Below the pieces are notes generated by a model that saw only the letters and a list, made by a program, of their open reading frames with translations, was not told the DNA's origin and made no database searches. Both the position numbers and the translations under genes were made by a program. From Bradyrhizobium guangdongense (GTDB lineage: Bacteria; Pseudomonadota; Alphaproteobacteria; Rhizobiales; Xanthobacteraceae), in contig NZ_PPPT01000050.1 of NCBI RefSeq assembly GCF_006483445.1, positions 1 through 46,013 on the forward strand: a DNA stretch of 46,013 bases. The letters are read 5' to 3'. This document shows positions 31,359 to 39,670 of this stretch, in pieces (the stretch's first letter is position 1; every line of letters begins with the position of its first letter).

Positions 31359-33449
31359 TCACTCGGCCAGTTCAGGCACCCACAATTCCGGCACCAGGGA
31401 CGGGCTCACCGCGAGCATCCGCGCTCCGCCCGCAACCGCCTGCTCGTCCGCCAGCAGTTCGAGCACGGCATCGAGCGGCTGCGGCCGCTGATAGAAATAG
31501 CCCTGCCCGTAGCGCACGCCCATCTCGGTCATCGCACGGGCCTGCTCGCCCCGTTCGATGCCTTCGGCCACCAACGTCAGATCGAGCGTGCCGGCGAGCG
31601 AGGCGATGACGCCGACGATCGCCTTGTCCTCGGCACTGTCGGGGATGTCGCTGATGAAGGCCTTGTCGATCTTGACCTTGTCGAGCGGGAAACGCCGCAG
31701 ATGCGCCAGCGAACTGTAGCCGGTGCCGAAATCGTCGAGCGCAATCGTCGCGCCCATCGCGCGCAGCCGCCGCAGCGTCTCGGAGGCGCTGGCGATGTTG
31801 TTGATCAGCGAGCCCTCGGTGATCTCCAGCTCGAGGGATGACGCAGCGACGCCAAGGCGCGCACAGGTCTCCTGCATCTGGTCGGCAAAGGACTGGTCCG
31901 CGAGCTCCGACGGCGGCAGGTTGATGGCGATACGGATCTCGGACCGGCCTGCGGCCGCAAGGCGCTTCAGCGCGTGGCAGGCGTCGGTCAGCACGTAATT
32001 GGTCAGCCGCGAAGCGTTACCGCTGCGTTCGATCAGCGGCAAAAATTCTGCCGGCGAGATGATGCCATGGTCGGGATGACGCCAGCGGATCAACGCCTCG
32101 AGGCTCACGACCTCGTTGGTGACGAGATCGACCTGGCTCTGGTACCAGACCTCGAATTCGCGCTCGGCAAAGCCCGAGGGGATCGCGAGCTCGAGCTCGC
32201 GGCGGCGGCGATAGTCGCGCTGCAGCTCCTCGTTGAGAACGGCGATGGTGCCGGGTGCCTTGCTCTTGGCGTGGTAGAGCGCGATGTCGGCAAGCGCCGG
32301 CAGGTGCGACAATTCGGGATCGTCGGCGCGGCGCACCGCAAGCCCGATCGAGGCACGCGGCACCACCTGCTTGTCGTGAAGCCGGATCGGCTCGGAAATG
32401 GCCTCCAGCAGGCACGCGGCAAAGGCCTGTGCAGCCTGCTCGTCGGCGACGTCGGGGCGGATCACGACGAACTCGTCGCCGCCGAGTCGCGCCACCCAGT
32501 CGTCCTCACTCACAGCCCCGCGCAACAGGCCTGCGATGTGCACCAGAAAGCGGTCGCCGGCGTCGTGGCCAAAGGTGTCGTTGATGCCCTTGAAGTCGTC
32601 GAGGTCGATGAAGCAGAAGGCGATCAGCGCGTCGGGCGTGCGCGCGGTCCGGCTCAAAATCGTCAGCCGCTCGGTCAAGGACCTGCGATTGGGCAACCCC
32701 GTGAGCGGATCGTGCCAGGCGAGATGACGAAGCTGCTCCAGCGCGTCCGAGGTCGTGTGCTGCATGGCGTTGAACGCCTGCGCCAATTGCCCGAATTCGT
32801 TGCCTGAGGAAATGTCGGCCTGATAGGCCCGCCCGTCGCGCTTGCTGCGCTGGATCGCGGACATCATCACCGAGAGCGGCTTGCCGATGAAGGTGTTGGC
32901 GGAAATCCGCAGCGCGAGGAGCGTGACGAGCGTCGCCAGCAGCCCGGCGACGAACAACCGCGCCAGCGCCTTGCCGGTCTCCGCATAGATCGCACCGTAG
33001 GAATAGGCGATCGCGATGCGGCCGGCCTGAACCGTGATGTTGCCGTTGCTGTAGTTGATCGGCCGCGACACTTCGGCGCCGCCAAGTGCAGCCGGCTGCG
33101 CCGGCACGCGGGCAACGACGGCGCCGGTATCGTCATAGACGATGGCCGCCAGAATCGCCTCGTCGTGGAGGATCTCGCCGAGCACGGCAGTGACCTGCGC
33201 ATAGCGCAGCTTCCAGAGCGGCTCTGCGATGAGATGGGCGCGGCTTTCGGCGGCCCGCACGACGCGCGCGTCGAGCTGGCGCATCTGCGACACGAAGCTG
33301 GAGACCTCGATGCCGGCGGAGGCGAGCAACTGCACCAGTAGCAGCACCGGCACGGTTGCCCAGATCATCGAACGGATGACCGAGCGCGGCGCCGCGGTAG
33401 CAGCGCGCACAGGACGTTCAGTACCGCTCGTGGCCCCGTCCTGCATCAT
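31359..33449 (-). CDS. Membrane GGDEF-EAL protein (cyclic di-GMP synthesis and/or breakdown)
   Basis: A 696-residue sensor. Two membrane helices (near residues 25-45 and 165-185) enclose a periplasmic domain of about 115 residues with the phrase EPLWKLRYAQV. A HAMP-like linker precedes a GGDEF domain with an intact RLGGDEF signature near residue 320 and an EAL domain with EALIRW near residue 450. DDFGTGYSS and VAEGIE, needed for phosphodiesterase activity, are present too, so both domains look active. The inhibitory I-site is missing: the usual RxxD before GGDEF reads SEDD. The start overlaps the stop of a periplasmic binding protein gene by 4 nt, which suggests that the binding protein supplies the signal. 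Confidence 0.94.
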   Translation of the reverse strand: MMQDGATSGTERPVRAATAAPRSVIRSMIWATVPVLLLVQLLASAGIEVSSFVSQMRQLDARVVRAAESRAHLIAEPLWKLRYAQVTAVLGEILHDEAILAAIVYDDTGAVVARVPAQPAALGGAEVSRPINYSNGNITVQAGRIAIAYSYGAIYAETGKALARLFVAGLLATLVTLLALRISANTFIGKPLSVMMSAIQRSKRDGRAYQADISSGNEFGQLAQAFNAMQHTTSDALEQLRHLAWHDPLTGLPNRRSLTERLTILSRTARTPDALIAFCFIDLDDFKGINDTFGHDAGDRFLVHIAGLLRGAVSEDDWVARLGGDEFVVIRPDVADEQAAQAFAACLLEAISEPIRLHDKQVVPRASIGLAVRRADDPELSHLPALADIALYHAKSKAPGTIAVLNEELQRDYRRRRELELAIPSGFAEREFEVWYQSQVDLVTNEVVSLEALIRWRHPDHGIISPAEFLPLIERSGNASRLTNYVLTDACHALKRLAAAGRSEIRIAINLPPSELADQSFADQMQETCARLGVAASSLELEITEGSLINNIASASETLRRLRAMGATIALDDFGTGYSSLAHLRRFPLDKVKIDKAFISDIPDSAEDKAIVGVIASLAGTLDLTLVAEGIERGEQARAMTEMGVRYGQGYFYQRPQPLDAVLELLADEQAVAGGARMLAVSPSLVPELWVPELAE

Positions 33450-34597
33450 TCGCTCGACGCGCTCGACGGCATGGATGCGATCAATGCAGCAATGGAGAAA
33501 TCATACTGCCCGCACGCGCCGGCCTTGGCCCTGAAGCGCGCAAAATCGATCTGGTCGAAGGCGCGGGTCTTGATCAGCGTGCTGACCGAGGAGAGATTGT
33601 CGCGCGTGATCGCCGACGTCTTGAGCTGCACATGCGGCGAGACCGTGCCGAAATCGCAGCCATCGGCATAGTCGCGGAGCAGCACCATCGACCAGCCGCC
33701 GAGCAGGAAGTGGCCGCCGTCGCTCAGAAGCAGCCGTCCCGCCTCGATCTCGCGCAGCGCGGGCTCCGACCAGTTCAGGCCGACGATCTGGAGGTCCTTG
33801 CCCGGCTCGAGACCGGCCGCCACGACAGCCTTGATGGCGCCGAGCGCCATCGGATCGTTGCCGGCCCACACGCCCGCGGGACGAATGCCCTTGCGCGCGG
33901 CCCAGCTCAGATAGTTGGCCGTGACCACCTCGGCCTCGGATTGCGTCCAGTTGGCGAACAGCATGCGGTCGACCACGACGTCTTGTGCCGCGCCCACTGC
34001 AAGGTCGAGCCCGACGTTGCGGGCGATCGAGGCCGGCGTGATCTCGTCGCCGCCGATGCCGAGGATGTGGATCTTGCCGTCCGGGCTCTGCCATTTCTCG
34101 GTCCGCGCGGCTGTGATCAGCGCATTGGCCATGCGCGTGCCCGCGGTCTGCAGGTCGGTCGTGATGTCGCCGAGCCACGTCTTCAGCTTTTCGCGCGGCG
34201 CACCCAGGCGGGCTGCATCCGCGCCGATCAGCGTGTTCGACAGGAACAGCGTCTTGATCCCGGCGGTCTCAGCCGCTTCGAGGACCGGCACGGCTGCGGA
34301 TTCCTCGTTCGACAGGATCAGAAAGTCAGGCTTGTCCGCACGGGCGACGACGCCAAGGCCGAGCTCCTGCATGGTGCGGAAATTGCGCTCGGCGACGAGC
34401 ACCTCGACATTCATGTCGAGCTTGCGGCCGGCGGCCTTCATGGTCTCGGAGACCATGTCCCAATAGACCTCGCCGGTCTTGCCGGGATTGACGAAGACGA
34501 CATTGAGCCTGGCACCGCCGGCGATCGCCCAATTGGGCGACGCGAGCAGACCGCAGGCGAGCCCTGCGGCAATCAAAACTCTTGGAAACCACGACAT
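33446..34597 (-). CDS. Periplasmic sugar-binding-like protein (RbsB/LuxP type) paired with a GGDEF-EAL sensor
   Basis: A 383-residue exported protein (signal peptide LIAAGLACGLLASPNWAIA) of the type I periplasmic binding fold. It opens NVVFVNPGKTGEVYWDMV and contains GVWAGNDPMALGAIKAV in the second lobe, both typical of the RbsB/Peripla_BP_4 group. No ABC permease or ATPase gene is nearby. The gene is translationally coupled to a membrane GGDEF-EAL protein through an ATGA overlap, so a receptor role like LuxP or NspS is more likely than transport. ATG 34597 starts the signal peptide; ATG 34657 would add 20 polar residues. The ligand is unknown. Confidence 0.87.
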   Translation of the reverse strand: MSWFPRVLIAAGLACGLLASPNWAIAGGARLNVVFVNPGKTGEVYWDMVSETMKAAGRKLDMNVEVLVAERNFRTMQELGLGVVARADKPDFLILSNEESAAVPVLEAAETAGIKTLFLSNTLIGADAARLGAPREKLKTWLGDITTDLQTAGTRMANALITAARTEKWQSPDGKIHILGIGGDEITPASIARNVGLDLAVGAAQDVVVDRMLFANWTQSEAEVVTANYLSWAARKGIRPAGVWAGNDPMALGAIKAVVAAGLEPGKDLQIVGLNWSEPALREIEAGRLLLSDGGHFLLGGWSMVLLRDYADGCDFGTVSPHVQLKTSAITRDNLSSVSTLIKTRAFDQIDFARFRAKAGACGQYDFSIAALIASMPSSASSE

Positions 34598-34751
34598 TTT
34601 TTGGCGCCCACCCCGAATTGTTCCGAGGGTGGACCCGCGTCCGCTAACATTTGGCAAAGCTGAAACGGCCGAGCCGACTCAGGGCTAACAATCGGTGTAT
34701 CCGTGCTATCAGCAGGCCTGAACAAAACGCGACTCGCCGACATAGCTCCCG

Positions 34752-36209
34752 ATGGCCAAAAGCACCCTCTCCTTCGTCTGCCAAAACTGCGGCGCGGCCT
34801 ATAACCGCTGGCAGGGCAAGTGCGAGTCCTGCGGCGAGTGGAATACGCTCGCCGAGGAGGACACCAGCGGCAGCGTGCCGGTCTCGATCCGCTCGAAGCG
34901 CAAGGGCCGGACGTTCGCGCTGGAGAGCCTCTCCGGCAAGAGCCCGGATGCCCCGCGCCTGTCCTCTGGCATGACCGAGCTCGACCGTGTCACCGGCGGC
35001 GGTTTTGTGCGCGGCTCTGTGCTGCTGGTCGGCGGTGATCCCGGCATCGGCAAATCGACGCTGCTGACGCAGGCGACCAGCCTGCTGGCACGTGCGGGCC
35101 ATCGCATCGTCTACATCTCCGGCGAAGAGGCGATCGCGCAGGTGCGGCTGCGCGCCGAGCGCCTCGGCCTGTCGGATGCGCCGGTGCAGCTCGCGGCCGA
35201 AACATCGGTCGAGGACATCATCTCCACACTGTCCGAAGGCGCGGTCCCGCGGCTGATCGTGATCGACTCCATCCAGACCATGTGGACCGACACGGTGGAA
35301 TCGGCGCCCGGCACGGTGACGCAGGTGCGCGCCTCGGCGCAGGCGCTGATCAGGTTCGCCAAGAAGACCGGTGCGGCCATCATCCTGGTCGGACACGTCA
35401 CCAAGGACGGCCAGATCGCGGGCCCCCGCGTCGTCGAGCACATGGTGGATGCGGTGATGTCGTTCGAGGGCGAAGGCTCGCAGCAATTCCGCATCCTGCG
35501 CGCGGTGAAGAACCGCTTTGGCCCGACCGACGAGATCGGCGTGTTCGAGATGACGGGCCTCGGATTGCGCGAGGTCACCAACCCCTCCGAGCTGTTCTTG
35601 TCCGAGCGCGACCTCGGCACCCCCGGCACGGCCGTGTTCGCCGGCATCGAGGGCACGCGGCCGGTGCTGGTGGAGTTGCAGGCGCTGGTGGCGCCGACCT
35701 CGCTCGGCACCCCGCGCCGCGCCGTGGTGGGCTGGGACCCGAGCCGGCTGTCGATGGTGCTGGCGGTGCTGGAGGCCCATTGCGGGGTCAAGCTGTCCGG
35801 CCACGACGTCTATCTCAACGTCGCCGGCGGCCTGCGCATCCATGAGCCGGCGGCGGATCTGGCCGCCGCCGCCGCGCTGGTCTCATCCTTGGTAAACGCG
35901 CCGTTACCGACCGATGCCGTCTATTTCGGCGAGATTTCGCTGTCCGGCGTGGTGCGGCCGGTGGCCCAGACCGCGGCACGGCTGAAGGAGGCGGCAAAGC
36001 TCGGCTTCGGCCGCGCCATCCTGCCCGAATCGGCCCGGGGCGAGGCCAGCGGCGACGCCGGGCTGTCGCTGAACGCCGTCAACAGCCTGACCACCCTGGT
36101 GGCCGAGATCGCCGCCCGCGGCTCCCGCAGGGGTGATTCCGGCGCCAGGGATGAACGACAGGCCGAAAAAAATGCCACACCGGCGAGAATCCGCCGCGGA
36201 GAGGGCTAG
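34752..36209 (+). CDS. radA: DNA repair protein RadA
   Basis: RadA is a hexameric branch-migration motor that extends heteroduplex during recombination. The 485-residue protein has the N-terminal four-cysteine zinc finger (CQNCG.....CESCG, residues 10-27), the RecA-like core with Walker A GGDPGIGKST near residue 94, the RadA-specific KNRFG motif in VKNRFGPTDEIG near residue 253, and a Lon-like C-terminal domain. The last 30 residues are Arg-rich and variable. It is divergent from the binding-protein gene. cvpA follows after a 169-nt gap containing a GC-rich imperfect hairpin (about 36297-36325). Confidence 0.97.
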   Translation: MAKSTLSFVCQNCGAAYNRWQGKCESCGEWNTLAEEDTSGSVPVSIRSKRKGRTFALESLSGKSPDAPRLSSGMTELDRVTGGGFVRGSVLLVGGDPGIGKSTLLTQATSLLARAGHRIVYISGEEAIAQVRLRAERLGLSDAPVQLAAETSVEDIISTLSEGAVPRLIVIDSIQTMWTDTVESAPGTVTQVRASAQALIRFAKKTGAAIILVGHVTKDGQIAGPRVVEHMVDAVMSFEGEGSQQFRILRAVKNRFGPTDEIGVFEMTGLGLREVTNPSELFLSERDLGTPGTAVFAGIEGTRPVLVELQALVAPTSLGTPRRAVVGWDPSRLSMVLAVLEAHCGVKLSGHDVYLNVAGGLRIHEPAADLAAAAALVSSLVNAPLPTDAVYFGEISLSGVVRPVAQTAARLKEAAKLGFGRAILPESARGEASGDAGLSLNAVNSLTTLVAEIAARGSRRGDSGARDERQAEKNATPARIRRGEG

Positions 36210-36378
36210 GTGGAGGTGACGTTGCCCGCCCCCGCCGCTATACAGCCGGCACAAAAGCAGCATGGGATTTTCGTGGCTCCGGCCTTGCCGGGACCGCCGT
36301 CTGCCCGTCAGTTAGGGCGGCGGCCAAACGACCGATTCGCAAAACGCCTTTGAGAGTACGAGCGGACCAGACCAGCCG

Positions 36379-37008
36379 ATGCCGATTACAATCCTCGATT
36401 TGATCCTGCTCGGCGTCATGCTCGTATCCGGCCTTTTGGCGCTGGTCCGCGGCTTCATGCGTGAAATCCTGTCGATCGCGGCCTGGGGCGCCGCGGCGAT
36501 CGTGACGCTGTACTCGTTCTCAAAACTGCTGCCGACGGCCAAGACCTATTTCAACAACGATACGGTCGCGAGCGTCGTGGTGGTTGCCGGCGTGTTCGTG
36601 GGCACGCTGATCGTGGTTTCCGTGATCACGGTGCGCATCTCCGACATGATCCTGGACTCCCGGATCGGCGCGCTGGACCGCACGCTGGGGTTCCTGTTCG
36701 GCCTCGCGAGGGGCCTCCTGATCGTCGTGGTCGCTTACCAGTTCTTCATCTGGCTGGTTCCAGACAAGCAGCAGCCGGACTGGGTCCGGGGCGCAAAGTC
36801 CCGCACCGTGCTCGATTCGACCGGAGAATGGCTCAAGTCGCTCTTGCCTGACGACCCCGAGAACACCATCTTGAAGAGATTCAAGAAAAACAAACCAGAT
36901 GATGACCAAGCTGATACCGAGCAGCAGCCTGCGGGCGGCAGCGACGGCTACAGTAAACCGGCTCGTGACAGCCTCAAGAAGCTGATCGAGAAACCTGCGG
37001 CGCGTTGA
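36379..37008 (+). CDS. cvpA: CvpA family membrane protein
   Basis: A 209-residue inner-membrane protein with four hydrophobic segments in the first 135 residues, starting ILDLILLGVMLVSGLLALVRG, the usual CvpA opening. The family was named from colicin V production and is needed for normal purF expression or envelope stress resistance in some bacteria; the molecular role is not settled. The C-terminal 70 residues are soluble, charged and variable. It lies 22 nt before purF and is co-transcribed with it, the classic arrangement. Confidence 0.93.
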   Translation: MPITILDLILLGVMLVSGLLALVRGFMREILSIAAWGAAAIVTLYSFSKLLPTAKTYFNNDTVASVVVVAGVFVGTLIVVSVITVRISDMILDSRIGALDRTLGFLFGLARGLLIVVVAYQFFIWLVPDKQQPDWVRGAKSRTVLDSTGEWLKSLLPDDPENTILKRFKKNKPDDDQADTEQQPAGGSDGYSKPARDSLKKLIEKPAAR

Positions 37009-37030
37009 TTTGAGCCCGAACAGAGGCGAG

Positions 37031-38563
37031 ATGGACGAGATGCAACACCCTGACCGGAACGCCCAGCTTGATCTCAACCTTAAGGGGCCCTCGGGTCCAG
37101 CCGCGATCGAGCTTCAGGACGATCTGGAGGGCGACACGCTCCGCGAGGAGTGCGGCGTCTTCGGCATCTACGGCCATCCCGATGCCGCCGCCATCACCGC
37201 GCTCGGTCTCCACGCCCTTCAGCACCGGGGCCAGGAAGCCGCCGGCATCGTCTCCTACGACGGCAGCAGATTTCATTCCGAGCGCCGCCTCGGCCTCGTC
37301 GGCGACACCTTCTCCCGCCGCGAAGTGATCGACCGCCTGCCCGGCAGCGTCGCCGTCGGCCATGTCCGCTACTCCACGACCGGTGCCACGATCCTGCGCA
37401 ACGTGCAGCCGCTGTTCGCCGAGCTGAATGCCGGCGGCCTCGCGGTGGCCCACAACGGCAACCTCACCAACGGCCTGACGCTCCGCCGCGAGCTCGTCCG
37501 AAACGGCGCGATGATGCAGTCGACCACCGACACCGAGGTGATCCTGCATCTGGTCGCGCAGTCCAAGCGCAGCCGCTTCATCGAACGCTATATCGACGCG
37601 CTGCGCGCCATCGAAGGCGCCTATGCGCTGGTCTCGGTGACCAACAAGAAGCTCGTCGGCGCGCGCGATCCGCGCGGCATCCGTCCGCTGGTGCTCGGCG
37701 ATCTCGACGGCTGCCCGATCCTGACCTCGGAGACCTGTGCGCTCGACATCATCGGCGCGCGCTTCGTCCGCGACATCGAGCCGGGCGAAGTCATCGTGTT
37801 CGACGAGAACGGCCTGGACATCCACAAGCCGTTCCCGCCGACGGCCCCGCGCCCCTGCATCTTCGAATACATCTATTTCTCGCGGCCGGATTCCATCGTC
37901 CACGGCCGCTCGGTCTACGAGGTGCGCAAGTCCTTCGGCGCGCAGCTCGCACGCGAGAGCCACGTGCCCGTCGACGTCGTGGTGCCGGTGCCGGATTCCG
38001 GCGTGCCCGCCGCGGTCGGCTACAGCCAGCATTCCGGCGTGCCGTTCGAGCTCGGCATCATCAGAAACCACTATGTCGGCCGCACCTTCATCCAGCCGAC
38101 GCAGGCAATCCGCGAATCCGGCGTGCGCATGAAGCACTCGGCCAATCGCGCCGCGATCGAAGGCAAGCGCATCATCCTGATCGACGACTCCTTGGTGCGC
38201 GGCACCACCTCGAAGAAGATCGTGCGCATGATGCGCGATGCCGGCGCCAAGGAAGTGCACTTCCGCCTCGCCTCGCCCCCGATCCTCTATCCCGATTATT
38301 ACGGCATCGACCTGCCCGATCGCGACGGCCTGCTGGCCGCGACGCATTCGCTGGACGAGATGCGGGAGATCATCGGCGCGGATTCACTCGCCTTCCTGTC
38401 GATCGACGGCATGTACCGCGCGATGGGCGAACCCGGCCGCGATCCCGCCAATCCAAAATTCTCGGATCACTGCTTTACCGGCGCCTATCCGACCCACCTC
38501 ACCGACCAGACCCAGGTCGAGCCGCAGCCGCGGCAATTGTCCCTGCTGGCGGAAGCGAGCTGA
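37031..38563 (+). CDS. purF: Amidophosphoribosyltransferase
   Basis: PurF makes 5-phosphoribosylamine from PRPP and glutamine, the first step of purine synthesis. A 40-residue propeptide precedes the catalytic Cys of ECGVFGIYG (Cys41), which becomes the N-terminal nucleophile after cleavage. The glutaminase domain follows (HALQHRGQEAAGI), then the PRPP-binding loop IILIDDSLVRGTTS. Although it has a propeptide as in the B. subtilis enzyme, the iron-sulfur ligands appear lost: the segment PCFYGID reads PDYYGID, and only one Cys remains before FTGAYP. ATG 37031 has AGAGGCGAG upstream; a TTG at 37010 is less likely. Confidence 0.96.
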   Translation: MDEMQHPDRNAQLDLNLKGPSGPAAIELQDDLEGDTLREECGVFGIYGHPDAAAITALGLHALQHRGQEAAGIVSYDGSRFHSERRLGLVGDTFSRREVIDRLPGSVAVGHVRYSTTGATILRNVQPLFAELNAGGLAVAHNGNLTNGLTLRRELVRNGAMMQSTTDTEVILHLVAQSKRSRFIERYIDALRAIEGAYALVSVTNKKLVGARDPRGIRPLVLGDLDGCPILTSETCALDIIGARFVRDIEPGEVIVFDENGLDIHKPFPPTAPRPCIFEYIYFSRPDSIVHGRSVYEVRKSFGAQLARESHVPVDVVVPVPDSGVPAAVGYSQHSGVPFELGIIRNHYVGRTFIQPTQAIRESGVRMKHSANRAAIEGKRIILIDDSLVRGTTSKKIVRMMRDAGAKEVHFRLASPPILYPDYYGIDLPDRDGLLAATHSLDEMREIIGADSLAFLSIDGMYRAMGEPGRDPANPKFSDHCFTGAYPTHLTDQTQVEPQPRQLSLLAEAS

Positions 38564-38572
38564 CGGCGCAGC

Positions 38573-38655
38573 CGTCATCCCGGGGCGATGCGAAGCATCG
38601 AACCCGGGATCTCGAGATTCCGGGTTCGGTCCTGCGGACCGCCCCGGAATGACGG
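38573..38655. repeat. Palindromic repeat D (CGTCATCCCGGGGCG type)
   Basis: CCGTCATCCCGGGGCG at the left and CGCCCCGGAATGACGG at the right form a long imperfect hairpin with inner GATGC / GCATC and CCCGGGATCTCGAGATTCCGGG arms, which together make a branched structure. It lies just after purF and may serve as its terminator. It is a recognised type of Bradyrhizobium intergenic repeat. Confidence 0.7.
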
Positions 38656-38701
38656 TGTGGTGGGGGCTTGTCCCAGCCATCCACGCCTGTAAAACCCCGC
38701 C

Positions 38702-39442
38702 ATGACAAAGCCCCTCGCCTCCCGCATCGCTCTCGTCACCGGCGCCTCGCGCGGCATCGGCTACGCCACCGCCATCGCGCTGGCAAAGGCCGGCGCGCAT
38801 ATCGTGGCGGTGGCGCGCACCCAGGGCGGCCTCGAGGAACTCGACGACGAGATCCGAAAAAGCGGCGGCAGCGCGACGCTGGTGCCGCTGAACCTGACAG
38901 ACTCCGACGGCATCGCGCGGCTGGGTGCCGGCCTGCACGAGCGTTACGGCAAGCTCGATATCCTCGTCGGCAATGCCGGCGTGCTCGGCCCATCCTCGCC
39001 GCTCGGCCATATCGAGCTCAAGACCTTCAACGACGTGATGGCGGTCAACGTCTCCGCCAACTTCCAGCTCATCCGCTGCATGGACCCGTTGCTCAGGCAG
39101 TCCGACGCCGGCCGCGCCGTGTTCATCACGTCGGGCGCCGCCAACAAGGCGACCGCCTATCTCGGTCCCTACGCAGCGTCGAAGGCGGCGCTGGAGACGC
39201 TGGCGCGCGCCTGGGCGCAGGAGACCGCGAGCACGAAACTGCGCATCAATTTGTTCAACCCCGGCCCGATCCGCACCCGCATGCGCGCCACGCTGATGCC
39301 GGGCGAAGATCCCTCGACGCTCGACACGCCGGAACAGGTCGCCGAATTCATCGTTCCGATGTGCGCACCTGACTGGACCGAGACGGGCAAGTTCTACGAT
39401 TACAAGAGCCGGACTTTGATGAGCTTCCGCTCGCCAGCATAG
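38702..39442 (+). CDS. Short-chain dehydrogenase/reductase family oxidoreductase
   Basis: A 246-residue NAD(P)-dependent oxidoreductase. The cofactor motif TGASRGIG is at residues 14-21, followed by VGNAGVLGPSS and the catalytic Ser (FITSGAA) and YAASKAAL. An Arg after the second strand (VARTQGG) suggests NADP. After the YxxxK motif, NLFNPGPIRTRMRA is typical of this group. The substrate is unknown. It stands alone between repeat D and the binding-protein gene; a short hairpin (39459-39480, CGTGTGA / TCACACG) follows the stop. Confidence 0.9.
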   Translation: MTKPLASRIALVTGASRGIGYATAIALAKAGAHIVAVARTQGGLEELDDEIRKSGGSATLVPLNLTDSDGIARLGAGLHERYGKLDILVGNAGVLGPSSPLGHIELKTFNDVMAVNVSANFQLIRCMDPLLRQSDAGRAVFITSGAANKATAYLGPYAASKAALETLARAWAQETASTKLRINLFNPGPIRTRMRATLMPGEDPSTLDTPEQVAEFIVPMCAPDWTETGKFYDYKSRTLMSFRSPA

Positions 39443-39670
39443 GTGCCTGCATACTAGTCGTGTGACCGTCCGCTCACACGCGCGGATTGCCAAAAATTGC
39501 GCCACGCGGCCGACCGAGGGATTAACCGATCCCCTTAACCGCTACGTTTAGCGCATTGCCGCAAGCTTTCAGACAGGCTATCGGAAACACCAGATCGCAA
39601 CCGATCGCGCCGCAGGTCAAAGGCTCCGTCAAAGAGGGTCGTCCCGGCATCAACGTTTGGAGGAAACACA

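Noticed and set aside
36974..38347. 457-residue open frame on the minus strand
   Set aside because: Antisense to purF; no recognisable domain.
39459..39480. Terminator after the SDR gene
   Set aside because: A 7-bp stem is present but there is no T-tract, so it is mentioned only within the gene entry.
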